Of a stretch of 64,000 nucleotides of DNA, positions 24,370 through 35,110 are shown one piece after another. A program made the position numbers and the translations under genes. Source of the stretch: Odontocerum albicorne (taxonomy: Eukaryota > Arthropoda > Insecta > Trichoptera > Odontoceridae); contig OX463839.1 in the NCBI GenBank assembly GCA_949825065.1, positions 28,641,291-28,705,290 of the forward strand. Direction: 5' to 3'. Position 1 is the first letter of the stretch; each line of letters begins with the position of its first letter. The notes under the pieces were generated by a model. It was not told the DNA's origin and did not search any database. It saw nothing but the letters and a program-made list of their open reading frames with translations.

Positions 24370-24790
24370 TTTATTTATTTTATTTCAAAGTCCTTTGCAC
24401 ATTACATATTTCCCTAATAGGTGCAACAAGCCAAGTACAAAACGCAAACAAAAAAAACATATATAAAACAATTAATAATTTTAAAACATTTGATAAAAAT
24501 TATAATTAAAATGTGTACAAATTACAGTAAAAATGAAATTATTTACAGAATTATACTAAATGTATGAGTTTTGAAAAACATCTGAGGACACACGGTTAAA
24601 AAGAGGGATTAATCTACCTACTGCATTTCCAAAGACAGGTAGATAGAGCAATCTATGGGTGCTTGTCTCAAATTATCCGAAACATACAAACCTCGACTGT
24701 TCAGGACAGATGGGTTAACTAGATTATCCCTAAGCCAACAAAAAAAGTGGACCCCCAATCGAAGATTTTCTACTCTCTAAAAGTCTGTTG
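24370..24790 (-). mobile_element. Possible LINE 3' end
   Basis: The minus strand gives short frames reminiscent of LINE reverse transcriptase C-termini (FGNAVGRLIPLFNRVSSDVF), followed by an A-rich tail region. Weak evidence. Confidence 0.35.
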
Positions 24791-24804
24791 TTTTATCCAT
24801 TTTA

Positions 24805-26260
24805 GATAGATGTCGACCATTCATGCATACCAGCATGCCATTTCCCTGTCGGGGTGGGCAGAGAGAACAGAGCGCCATACTTGGCTAACTCTACACATAT
24901 CTTGAGCCTCTTCCACATCCATTCACTTTCTCATACAGCCTCTACGATTTCTCGGACTTTCTACATTTTCTTCTTTCAAAATACTCACTTGATCTAACCA
25001 TACTTTCCTTGGTCTTCCTCACACGCTTTCCACTCTCATCGGCACTGTATATCTGTTTTGTTAGTCTTTTTTCATTCATTCGTTCTACATGCCCAAACCA
25101 TCGCAATGTACTCTTCGTCTTAACACAGCTTTAAGTTCACATTCATTCCGTATTCTGTCACACATTGTTACTCCATGTAGCATTTATTCAGTTCTTCTGT
25201 CTTTATCCACCTCCACAATTTTCTCTTATACATCAAAGTTAACACCATAATACTATTGTGGATTATCATAGCAGATTTTGATACTGTCCGGTTCAAGCAT
25301 ATGTGTTTTAGTGCCCTATTGACTTTGTTTCCTAACGCTACACGCCATTCAATCTAAGAAAATACTTTCCAAATAGAATTCATCAACTTGCTTCAATTTT
25401 TAATTTTTCACCCATGTTGCATTTACTTTTCCTTTCACACTTCTATCACCATTACTTTGGTTTTTTCAATATTCATATTTGGATCTTTCTCTTTACCTCA
25501 TACAATTAATTTATCCAATTCATCTTCGCTCTCCGCCAATACTGCCATGTCATCTGCATACAGCAATCCACATACGTTCCCATTTGACATTTGTATGCCA
25601 CCAATTGACCTCTGTAGTTCCTTCACACATGAATCTATATGAATATCGAGCAACCAGGGTGGCAAAACACATTCTTGCTTTACCCCTTTCGAAATATTGA
25701 ATCATTCTGTCAGGGTACCAATCACTCGAACACATGCTCTACTATTGGGGTAAAATGATACAATATGTTAGTTTAACATATGTTCAACACCATATTAATT
25801 CAATATTTTCCATAGTTTGTCTCTTACCATGCAGTCATATGCTTTTTCCATGTCCACAAATGCACAACATAATTTTTCCACAAGCATACGCAAAAAGAGA
25901 ATCTGATCCACGTATCCTCTTCTACTTAAAAAGACACCCTTAGCATCCCACACTTTCTTCTCATTCTTTCTATCAGAATTTTTCCCAACAATTTACTTAC
26001 TACACTCATCAATTTAATGACTATAACTACCACACTCCATTCTTGGAAACTTACCTTTTATAATGGAACAATCAATGCATCCCGCCAGTCTTTCGGTGTA
26101 AGATTCCCAAGATTTTTTGAAAAACTCTCAACCACTCGATCATTCGTTCACTCCCATACACTATTAGTTCTGAGCTAATTTCATTGCAGCTGGATGCTTT
26201 TCCTTTTTTCATGTCTTTTACAACTGTTCATACTTCTTGTAGACTGATCTTATTCAGACT
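24805..26260 (-). mobile_element. LINE family 1, longest reverse transcriptase relic
   Basis: Minus-strand translation around 25500-25590 reads VCGLLYADDMAVLAESEDELDKL, containing the YADD catalytic motif of reverse transcriptase. The region downstream on that strand ends in the C-terminal cysteine-free tail and a 3' sequence shared with 18560 and 31720. There are many stops and frameshifts. Confidence 0.8.
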
Positions 26261-26279
26261 TTCATAGATAACGAAACCA

Positions 26280-26640
26280 TTCATATAAAAGTATAACGAA
26301 AATGAGTAGTTCTTCATGCACTTGTAAATGAAATAACAAAACATATGTATATTAAAGAAGAGTTTGTTACAGATGCTCCATTCATAAATACTATTGATGT
26401 CTTGCTGGAGTTTCCTACAGTCGTCAATGTCAATATTTTTAAGAACAATTTAAAATTGTTCGCATACAGTAAAACATTTGAGTGTTTTCAATTATAAAGA
26501 CAAGAAAAAGCATTGGCCCTAAACCGGAGTTGACATGAAATTGATCAGATATAAATAGCCCATATGAAACAAATTGTTTTAGATTTTAAAAGTAACAAAC
26601 CTTCCTAAAGAAATTGCTAATATTCCGAAGAAAATTGGGT
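26280..26640 (-). mobile_element. Second LINE reverse transcriptase fragment
   Basis: Minus-strand frames show VLLYANNFKLFLKNIDIDDC, a decayed YADD block (YANN) of a Jockey/CR1-like reverse transcriptase. Confidence 0.6.
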
Positions 26641-26659
26641 CAGCCGTTCTTAAGTTTTC

Positions 26660-27240
26660 AAATAACACGGACTTTGCCCCTTATAATATTTATAAATTGT
26701 TAATTCTCAACTCGGCAATGCTGGAAAAGGCAAGACCTAGGAATGATGTCCCACATCAGATCAACCCTGCTGAGTACAAAGGTGATGTCTCTGAACGTTA
26801 TGCACTTGGCGAAGTCCATATGGGGCCTGCAATTCTGAGCAAGCTGTATTATAATGCATTATTTTTGGATTGGGTTGGTTTCACCAAGGCTTAAAGAACA
26901 TGCTCGGTGGAGGCACTCATGGTCTTGATGGAACTTGCTCCATTGAATCTGGAAGTCCAGTGTCGCACCGCAATTATTATTCTCAATAAGGGTCAACCCA
27001 CAAGGATAGGCAATGTCTGCCTTCATCCCTTAATAGGGATAACCCCTCATGCGATTCTCAAAGCCTGCCTAGAAACCCAATTGTCAATTTGGTAACAATG
27101 ATGGTCGTTATCCTCCATGGAAATTTTCCTGGCATCAGAGCGTGCCTCTGCTCTCCGTTGATGTATCCAAGCTATTGTCTTGTCCCTTCGCCCTGTTGTA
27201 ATTTTTACGGCCATCTGGATCTATCCACAGATCATTTATT
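26660..27240 (+). other. Unidentified stretch with broken frames
   Basis: Higher GC than its surroundings, with overlapping short frames at 26697-26894, 26907-27095 and 27089-27274. One frame reads GLKNMLGGGTHGLDGTCS. It looks like a decayed coding sequence or processed pseudogene, but no family was recognised and no splice structure could be supported. Confidence 0.3.
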
Positions 27241-27276
27241 GTGGTGTTATGATGGTAATCCAGTTAATAATTAATT

Positions 27277-27470
27277 GACGACCTCCGTGGCCTGGTGAGA
27301 TACTTGTCTGCCGATCCGGAGGTTGCGGGTTCGATCCCCGCTGGAACCCAGATTTTTTTAAATAGGATTCCAGTCTGGTTAACACTTAGGACCTATAAAA
27401 ACATCTTTCTGGTTGGTTGGAAGAGATTGTCACATGGCAATAAACTCGCCAGATAAAAAAAAAAAAAAAT
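27277..27470 (+). repeat. tRNA-derived SINE, best copy
   Basis: The head has a polymerase III A box (TGGCCTGGTGAG) and B box (GGTTCGATCCC), followed by a body with GATTCCAGTCTGGTTA and GGTTGGAAGAGATTG, and ends CTCGCCAGATA plus an A-run. Other copies lie at 33160-33350, 47500-47700, 52527-52680 and 12848-12925. The head is not a functional tRNA. Confidence 0.75.
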
Positions 27471-27479
27471 TTCCACTCT

Positions 27480-28995
27480 ATTCAACTTTATATCGGTACA
27501 TCTTTGGACCAATTAACTACTCAAAAGAATAGCTTTGCTGCATTCAAGATTTTCTGTGAAAGTACTGGCTATTTGAACTGCAGTTCTTAAGCCACTTTGT
27601 AAGTATATTTACTTTACTGCTAGTAATTTTCCTTCTCTTTCGCTACTATCTTTTTACACTCAGGTATGTCGCTGCCGGAGGAGAAGTCCCTCTAGGCCAC
27701 GCCTGACCAACCCAAATTCTAGGCCAAAGGTGGGGAACTGCAGCCTTGACTGAATCCAAATTTTGCAAAATAAATTTTATTTTTATTTTAATCTTAAAAT
27801 TAACATATTTAAAAAAGCAAAGAGTAAAAGAAGATTCAATGAAATAATCTTCCACGATTGATGGCCACAAATAAAACATTTTTTTTGTTTTATTCTCTCT
27901 ATATTATACAGATTTCTCCTGTTACATAATGTGGGTCTAATATTTTTTATTCATATGGAAGGATACTAGGGAGCATTCTTCTCATAGTGCTAGGAGGTGC
28001 CGAGAATACATCCACTGTGTCACTCAATTGATTCAATATCTCGAAATCGCGCGTCACAGTGTAAGTTGATACATAGAATAGAGGGTGATTATTTGCACTT
28101 AAGAGTATGTTATTTGTATTATATTTAGTCAATTATGTTATGCTATTATTTACTTTCATAGATAGAAAGTTACTTTTACTTCCAAAAGTTTACAGGATCA
28201 CTCTTAATGTCAGTCTCGATGTTGGCTAATTACTCACGGTGCGTTTGTTTTATTTGATTTTTCAAACTAGCTCTCAATTTTAAATAATCTTTCTGGTTCT
28301 TACTACATAAGTAAATGTTTCTTGGTCTGTTTTTGTTTTTATGAGATCCCGGATAGTATCAATATTGAACCAAATTAAATAACTAGGTATATTTGACTGT
28401 TTTTATTTCAGTTGAACACATATATCTAGTATTCCATAAATCACAATGTGGAAGTACTCTGCAGCCCTGTCAATATTTCTTATACGAGTATAATGCATAA
28501 AGTTCCAATCAAAATGTGACAGAATTTTCCGTAAGAGATAAATTTGCCTTAAAATAATTGTATGGCGAGCGGAAGTCACGTGGCAGAAAGTCATAAGGGC
28601 TACTTTTATGCATACTATGCTCATGATTTAGTTCTAATGCAACTCGAGAATGTACGTTAACATCCCCGCCTGACTGGTACCACGACCACACGAGGCTGCT
28701 TGGCGAGAGTCTGTGGGTGTCCAGTACGTCAGTGTATTATCAAATTTTGACAATGGAGGCAATAAAACTAATTTATTGGTCCTTAGCCCAATTACATCGC
28801 ATTTAATTTTTTTCCATTTTTTGAAGTTAATTGGTACATAGAAGTCAGATTTTTATAAAATAATGTATGAAATTTCTTAAATGCGGCCTTATAAGATTAT
28901 AGCTAACTTGATGCGGGGTGGGGCACTCCAACAATAAAAGGTTTTCTACCCCTACTCTAGGCAGTTTCTTTTTCTTCACTATATGCTCATAATAA
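27480..28995. other. Intergenic, no recognised features
   Basis: No frame longer than about 77 codons and no repeat recognised. Confidence 0.4.
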
Positions 28996-28997
28996 AT

Positions 28998-29115
28998 AAA
29001 GAAGATTTCGATCTTATAGTGTAGATCGCGCTGGATGTGGACTTTTTTCCCCCCTAGAGATAATACAAAGCCTCCATAACAATGTTGGTGTCGGTGGGAT
29101 CGAACTGAACTGTTA
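28998..29115 (-). repeat. Dispersed repeat with B-box-like element
   Basis: Matches, inverted, the stretch 60545-60640: GTGTAGATC(C)GCGCTGGATG and GGTGGGATC(G/A)AACTGAACTG. On the minus strand AGTTCGATCCC resembles a polymerase III B box, so it may be a second SINE. Confidence 0.5.
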
Positions 29116-29454
29116 GAAAAGATTAAGATATTTGTTCTTGGAAATTATTTGAGATATAAAAATATTCCTGTTTGATTTATGAGCTGTCACTGAAAATGAA
29201 GCTGTCAAAAGATATTGTCATAGATTTAGGAAAATGTTTTAAAATAATAAATGGAGTGTTTTCAGTCATTTGATGAAGACTGCCAAGTTACTCTTTACGT
29301 AAATCAAATCTGCGTCTATTATGTAAACTAACTTCTATGTCATCAATCACAAGCAGTTTTCGTTTTTTAACTGTTAGATATGATCCAAATATCACATATA
29401 AAGTTTTTTAGACCATTGTACATTTTTTGATGATTTTGCAGTTGATTTATTGGC

Positions 29455-29608
29455 AATCAAGTGAGTCATTGGCCTGGTTACCTGTAGAAATACACCTTTC
29501 AATATCATCTATCTTCCCATCTCTCGAAAACATGCTACCCAAGTAGCAAATTTCCTCAACTTGTTCTAATCTTTTATGATTCACCTACATATTGCAATTA
29601 CTCCTAGA
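29455..29608 (-). mobile_element. LINE family 1 fragment interrupted by a Penelope element
   Basis: Resembles 25340-25440 of the longer LINE copy (AACATGCTACCC, CTTTTATGATTCACC). It ends at the left target duplication of the Penelope insertion. Confidence 0.5.
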
Positions 29609-29637
29609 ATAACCCTTTTCGAATAGAGCAGCTCGCT

Positions 29638-31470
29638 GTGGACGCTGTTGCACTACTTCGTAATGAGGACAAAAATGTGCAATACAAGTGTGCAGCCGAC
29701 ATCAAGAAATCCATCGCCATGTGTCAAGTGAATAACATCGCCCGGAAGGAACTAGCCACAGCTATGGACATCAAAAAGACTTTGAAAGATAATAATTTAA
29801 CATTAACCAAGGCAGACAAAGGTGAATCAATAGTTATATTTCATAGAAAGGATTATGAAGAAAAAGTCCTAGATTTTCTGACTAACAATAAATTTCAAGT
29901 AATAAAAACCAGCCCTTTAAATTCTCTGCAGACTAAAGTAAAATCCGTCCTTAAAAATTGTAGCTCCATCATGAACCAAAATTTTAAAAAGAATTTGTGT
30001 ATAATGAATCCACAAATACCGCAATTATATGGCTTAGCCAAATTACACAAAAACAATATACCTATAAGACCTGTAGTCTCATATAACCAGGCACCAACCT
30101 ATAAAATATGTAAGTTTGTCAAAGAACAATTTTATAATCTAACCCAATTTAAAGCTGAATACTCAATCAAAAACTCATTGGAATTAATTGATAAATTAAA
30201 AAACATAAAAATACCTCATAATGCAAAACTAGTATCCTTTGATGTCACTAACCTATATCCAAGCATACCAGGTTGGAGATCCTTAGAGCTCGCAAAAAAT
30301 ATCATAAATGACAAAAGTAAGGACCTTGTTAAAAATTCCGAATTGATTTCACTGATGGACTTATGCATCAAACAAAATTATTTTAACTTCAACAATAAAA
30401 TATATAAACAAACAAATGGTTTAGCTATTGGCTCACCGTTGTCTCCCCTTCTCAGTGAAATATTTATGAACTATTTTGAAAAATGTATTTTTAGGAGTAA
30501 GTTTAAGTTAACCAAAAATGTTTTGTGCTGGTTTAGGTATGCAGATGACATTCTTTGTGTTTGGACGGGAACCGATAGACAATTACACCAATTTCTTAAA
30601 TATTTAAATTCTATAGAAAGTTTTATAAAATTTACATTAGAAACAGAACAGGACGGAAAATTAAATTTCTTGGACCTAACATTATCTCGGAAAAATGGCA
30701 CATTTGACTTTGATATATATAGGAAAAATACTTATTCAGACTCTATAATTCCAGCAACTTCTAACCATCCTAATAATCATAAATTCGCCGCCTTTAACTG
30801 TATGCTTCATAGATTGCTCAGTGTCCCATTAACCTACGACAATTTTAAAAAGGAATTAACCATAAAAAAAATTGCTACAAATAATGGCTATCCTGGAAGC
30901 CTCATTGATTCACTTTTAAAAAACAAAACAAAAAAGAAACTTATAAAAGATTATATATTTAACAACACCTATAAATGGAGCAAAGTCCTATTTATAAAAA
31001 ATATATCAAATGAAATAACCAAAAATATTCCAAGTCACATAAAGCCAGCTTTTTACACTAACTTTAATCTCCGGAAACTCTTATTTAATGGGAAAGGCAA
31101 AAATGGAATACTTAGCAACAGTGGTGTGTATAAACTTTTATGTGCTGACTGTGATAATTTCTATATAGGAAAGACAGGAAGATCTTTTGAAAAGAGATTT
31201 CGTGAACACCAATCTGCCTTAACAAATCCTCTAATTTATTCTGAAATGGCTAATCATTGTCACCGTGAGAATCATACTTTTTCTATCGATGATGCCAAAT
31301 TCTTACATATTGGCGGCAACGGAAATAAATTGGACAGATTAGAGGCCCTAGAAATTTCTAAGTCAGTATACCGATCGGAGCATCTGTTGAACAGTTATTT
31401 CCCCAAAATCTCCCCGCTCTTGGCCGAAATTATCCCTAGCCTTCCTCACCCCGCAGCCTCCAACCGTTGA
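29638..31470 (+). CDS. Penelope-like reverse transcriptase with GIY-YIG endonuclease
   Basis: An uninterrupted frame of 610 codons from GTG 29638. This is not a true start, since the frame continues to the truncated left border. Early residues hold LTKADKGESIVIFHRKDY, typical of Penelope proteins before the polymerase. Reverse transcriptase blocks: VSFDVTNLYPSIP (about residue 197), NGLAIGSPLSPLLSEIFM (about 263) and FRYADDILCVW (about 298). The C-terminus has the GIY-YIG nuclease, GVYKLLCADCDNFYIGKTGRSF (split as GVYKLL and FYIGKTGRSF, about 495-520), with RFREHQ following. These enzymes copy the element RNA at nicked DNA ends. The absence of stops suggests recent insertion. Only the N-terminal region is missing. 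Confidence 0.93.
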   Translation: MDAVALLRNEDKNVQYKCAADIKKSIAMCQVNNIARKELATAMDIKKTLKDNNLTLTKADKGESIVIFHRKDYEEKVLDFLTNNKFQVIKTSPLNSLQTKVKSVLKNCSSIMNQNFKKNLCIMNPQIPQLYGLAKLHKNNIPIRPVVSYNQAPTYKICKFVKEQFYNLTQFKAEYSIKNSLELIDKLKNIKIPHNAKLVSFDVTNLYPSIPGWRSLELAKNIINDKSKDLVKNSELISLMDLCIKQNYFNFNNKIYKQTNGLAIGSPLSPLLSEIFMNYFEKCIFRSKFKLTKNVLCWFRYADDILCVWTGTDRQLHQFLKYLNSIESFIKFTLETEQDGKLNFLDLTLSRKNGTFDFDIYRKNTYSDSIIPATSNHPNNHKFAAFNCMLHRLLSVPLTYDNFKKELTIKKIATNNGYPGSLIDSLLKNKTKKKLIKDYIFNNTYKWSKVLFIKNISNEITKNIPSHIKPAFYTNFNLRKLLFNGKGKNGILSNSGVYKLLCADCDNFYIGKTGRSFEKRFREHQSALTNPLIYSEMANHCHRENHTFSIDDAKFLHIGGNGNKLDRLEALEISKSVYRSEHLLNSYFPKISPLLAEIIPSLPHPAASNR

Positions 31471-31522
31471 AGTGTCTATATCGGTACCAGTTCGAACAGC
31501 ATTTAGTCTTGTTTGCGCTCCC

Positions 31523-31567
31523 CTGAAGATGAGGTGAAAGCCTTGAAACCGGTAGGGTTATACCGTC
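31523..31567 (+). ncRNA. Hammerhead-ribozyme-like motif in Penelope tail
   Basis: Core CTGAAGA (31523-31529, consensus CTGANGA), a stem II candidate GAGG/CCTT (31531-31534 with 31541-31544), GAAA (31545-31548), a stem III candidate GGTA/TACC closing on a GTC triplet (31565-31567), the usual cleavage site. An extra T follows the core, and stem I is not convincing. Hammerheads are known in Penelope-like elements. Activity is not shown. Confidence 0.5.
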
Positions 31568-31719
31568 ACAAAAAAGTGGAATAAACAGTGTTTGTTAAAA
31601 ATAAATTACAATAACCCTTTTCAACAACCGTGGCCCGACAACCAAAAGATTTGCCCACCCCTGCTGTAGATCTATAAGTACAGGGCTTGATGGCTAGTTT
31701 GGGGATATTATTATATGTA

Positions 31720-31878
31720 TATCATCATGCTGTTTCTCTATCGGAGTAGGCAGAAGGAGAGAATGCCAGAATTTCCTATTGCTGTACTCTTTTTCTTCTA
31801 CATTCATACATATCTTACAACTCCTATGATTTCTCTGAATTTTTGCATTTTCTTTCAAAATGTCATTCACTTGATATA
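31720..31878 (-). mobile_element. LINE family 1 3' part, interrupted
   Basis: Matches the 3' region of the LINE at 24820-25000 (CTGTTTCTCTATCGG, TCTTCTACATTCATAC). It continues after the insertion at 32139 (ACCATACTTTCCTTTGTCTT). The break carries a 15-bp target duplication. Confidence 0.65.
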
Positions 31879-32123
31879 TTATTTATAATTAAGGAATTAA
31901 CATTGTGAAGGTTTAAAGATGTTGTAATTTGTTTTATCAAACACTGTTTATTCCACTTTTTGTAATGGTTTAACCCTACCGGTTTCAAGACTCACCTCAC
32001 CATCAGGGGAGCTCAAACAAGACTCTTGTTTGTGCTCCCCTGATGATGAGGTGAAAGCCTTGAAACCGGTAGGGTTTTACCGTTACAAAAAGTGGAATAA
32101 ACAGTGTTTGATAAAACAAATTA
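31879..32123. mobile_element. Palindromic Penelope tail insertion
   Basis: Flanked by CATTCACTTGATATA at 31864-31878 and 32124-32138, a 15-bp target duplication within a LINE. The insert consists mostly of two approximately 100-bp arms (31924-32022 and 32024-32124), near-perfect inverted repeats of the Penelope 3' tail. The right arm repeats the hammerhead-like core as CTGATGA...GAAA (about 32039-32064) with GTT at the cleavage position. Confidence 0.85.
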
Positions 32124-32229
32124 CATTCACTTGATATAACCATACTTTCCTTTGTCTTGCACTGACGCAAATATACTTAGTATTTTCGATATTCAATGTC
32201 AGTAAATTGTGATCCATTCATTTCTTTAC

Positions 32230-32750
32230 CTGATTAATACCCTTATCTGCCTTGTTATTTGTCTGACCAGTTTTTATCTTGGAATAGTATTACAGTATGG
32301 TCTGCAAATGTTATTGAATCGCTACCCACATAGATTATTAATATAAATGATAAACAATACAAATCATAATGTGCTTCCTTGTGGGATCCCGAAATCGACT
32401 TTACAGTCAGTGCTATTTGTATGACCTATTCTGATGTGTTGTTTCCTACTGGTTAAGTAGCTTTTAAACCAATTTAAGAATTTTCCAGCTCACCTATATT
32501 ATTTAATGTCTAAGGGAATTTTATTTTAAGTCCTGCATCTTCATTTTCTGTGACAATCCTAATCAACCTAGACAAAGCATCCTGACTATCCATATTACAT
32601 CTAAAACCAAATTGATTTTTAGAAAGTATTTTATTTGTTTACAGGTATGTAATCAATCTATCCTTTGTAATCTTTTCCAAAATCTTTCCTATAACATTTA
32701 ATAACGATATTGGTTTGTAATTTTGAATACAAGTTTATTCTCCACTTTTA
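32230..32750 (-). mobile_element. Jockey-like LINE reverse transcriptase relic
   Basis: The minus strand reads NYKPISLLNVIGKILEKI, NQFGFR, then DFGIPQGS and FADHTVILF (decayed FADD): reverse transcriptase blocks in the right order. A few stops interrupt it. Confidence 0.75.
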
Positions 32751-33159
32751 TACATAGATTGGTTAGATTGGTAATAATTGTGGAATGCTTTAAGTGTTCA
32801 GAGAAACAACCGGTCTTGAAACTTAAAAATATAAGTGAGGGGATTCTTAACTGTACCAGACTCTATTGTTTCCATCACTAACACCATTCTCATACAGTTC
32901 TTCGAAATATTTCCTCCATGTCGAACGAATCATTCCTCCTTTTGACAAAACCCTTCCATTTTATTTTTACTATTATAAATACAATAATCTGTTTACAAAA
33001 TAAATAAATCCAATAAGTATTCTAATTTTTATTTGAAAACCTCTTTCCTAACCTCTGGTTTAGCCTCACAAACCCAAAAATTAAAACACTAGATAAAAAT
33101 CTTGAAACAATTGATTCGTACAATTGTTTCAGTGATTTGGTGTATTGTATTACACTTTT

Positions 33160-33350
33160 GTTGTATACAGTACAACCTGGCGGGTTTTTTGCTATGTGGC
33201 AATCTCTTCCAACTAACCAGAAAGGTGTTAAACAAACTTAAAGACTGAAACTTTTTTTGAAAAAAAAAAGATTAGGTAGTAAAGGAAATTGAACCCACAA
33301 CCATGAATTGGAACACAGGTATCTTACAACTAGGCCACGGGGGTGGAGGA
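33160..33350 (-). repeat. SINE copy
   Basis: Minus-strand copy of the 27277 SINE: A-box region GGCCACGGGGGTGG (as its complement), B-box region TTGAACCCACAACC, and 3' body CAATCTCTTCCAACTAACCAG with terminal AACCTGGCGGG. Confidence 0.7.
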
Positions 33351-34699
33351 AGATATTTCTATATAAGAATGAAATATAATCTAGTGAGCCATCACAATAG
33401 TGAAAGGCAGTGTAGAGCAAGCAAAACTATATCTGTAACACTGGAAAAGGATTATATATGAATGTAAAATTGGTCAATTCTTTGGACAAGGATTTAGAAA
33501 ATTTACGCAAAGCTGAAATTGAAGAAGAAAATTGAATTAGACGTCCTTTGTGAAAATCTTTGAGTTTTTTATATAGAGTATAATATACACTCAAACCACA
33601 TTGTACGTGTGATATCGGTGAAATTTAAAATTGGCAACTACAATTTTATGTGAAATGATTTTCGTTTTAATTTAACCATGAAATCAACCTTTTATATTTT
33701 ATAAGTAAACGATATTTTTACTCGACATTCTCATTTAATCATTCCAATAAACTGAGCTGGATCCATACACGCCTCTCTAGTTCCCTCTTTGAAATCTTAA
33801 TTTGTGAGGTTACGGCGGTATCTTGTTTTATATACATACTTAGGTCGAGGTAAAATTAAGACAAATATTGTTCGTATAAAATCATGCTGTGTAATATTGA
33901 CTCTTCCATGCTACCACACCAGGTTGGTATATAATAGTAATCAGCAATAAACCACATCCGTCCTCCGTAGCTACAGGGATATTTCAAGAACAAATCGTAA
34001 ATCATAGTAGGTAGATACCAAGAGGCAAACGGCGCATTTGTCAACATACTTAGCATTTGTAGTACGTGCAGAATACTCTGAACGACGCACTAAACCGATT
34101 TAAGAAGCTGCTCCATTACAAATATATAATCGCACAGCATAGCGCTACGCAACACGCATCAAACGCGATGGCATATACGTCTTTAGTTATAACCTCGAGT
34201 TCATAAAGGTCTTCAAAAATACGAGTATAAAGTTAAAAAGAAGTGACTATTAGAAAACAAACCCAATTTAACTGATTGAATGATTTTCCGCATTGAAATA
34301 ATTGTCCTGGTTTTTCATTTACGGATTAGTTACGTTTATGTTATTATTGCTAGAACACATAACTAACGCATGTAATAATTGTCCAAAAAGTAGTTTCTTA
34401 TTTTTAGGTCAAATTCAAACGATTTTTTTATTCGGTTTGTGTCTATAATACTACCCTACATGGGAAGAAAACAACACTCGCACACCTTTAGCTAGTGCAA
34501 ATATTGTTTTCAGATGAAATCTTCAACAGACTGGGGCCCTTTTATAATGTTCTTGCTTCACAATTATTTTAAAACATCTTGAACCTTTGATCTTATACGG
34601 CGTCATATATTTTGTAACCTGATTTGGCAATGTTGATATGAAGTTGCATATACAACGTGCATGTAGAAAAATGTTTTAATAAATAATAAGTACGGTTTG

Positions 34700-35110
34700 A
34701 CCTCATTATATTTGCTTTATTTATTGATTTGCGCTATGCTGAACCACTTTTTAGCCCAATATGTCCTAAAACATAGCCGACTGAATCGACATGTCGCCAT
34801 TAATCGCGGCGGCGCAACTGCAACGAGTATCACAGGCAGTGTATCTGTGCGCAGTTTATGTTTACAAGGTCATGTTTACGAAAACATTGGAGCTCAATTC
34901 TGTGTCATCTCGAATATTATATCAACAAAAGGACGCCATCATTTTTTACACCGACCAGAGTAATTAACGGTAAGACACTGTTTATTTTATTTCATAATTA
35001 TAAAAGATTCTTGACTAGTGACAATTTCCCAAGATTATTTGGGGGCAAATATGGTCGCCGGGAAATTGGTTCGGCATTGCTGCGATGTTGTTGAACAGGC
35101 ATGTTTGTTG
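34700..35110 (+). promoter_or_regulatory. Candidate promoter or non-coding first exon
   Basis: CpG-richer island in AT-rich surroundings (AATCGCGGCGGCGCAACTGC at 34803-34822). A good donor (ACG|GTAAGA) lies at 34970. It could be an upstream 5' UTR exon feeding the acceptor at 44481 of the candidate AGO1 exon, but nothing in the sequence proves the link. Confidence 0.25.

Larger units (their letters stand above)
29621..31609 (+). mobile_element. Penelope-like element, 5'-truncated, with target duplication
   Basis: A 1,989-bp insertion flanked by identical 13-bp duplications AATAACCCTTTTC (29608-29620 and 31610-31622). The coding frame is already open at the left border, so the copy is 5' truncated. 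The 3' part carries a hammerhead-like motif (31523-31567) and the terminal TGGAATAAACAGTGTTTG. A related palindromic tail is at 31879-32123. Confidence 0.92.

Noticed and set aside
27277..27350. Possible tRNA gene
   Set aside because: Has A and B boxes but no complete cloverleaf, and it is joined to a SINE body repeated elsewhere.
30471..30701. Minus-strand 76-codon frame
   Set aside because: Shadow of the Penelope reverse transcriptase.
34697..34963. 88-codon frame in the CpG-rich stretch
   Set aside because: No recognisable domain. Composition fits a promoter or untranslated exon better than a protein.
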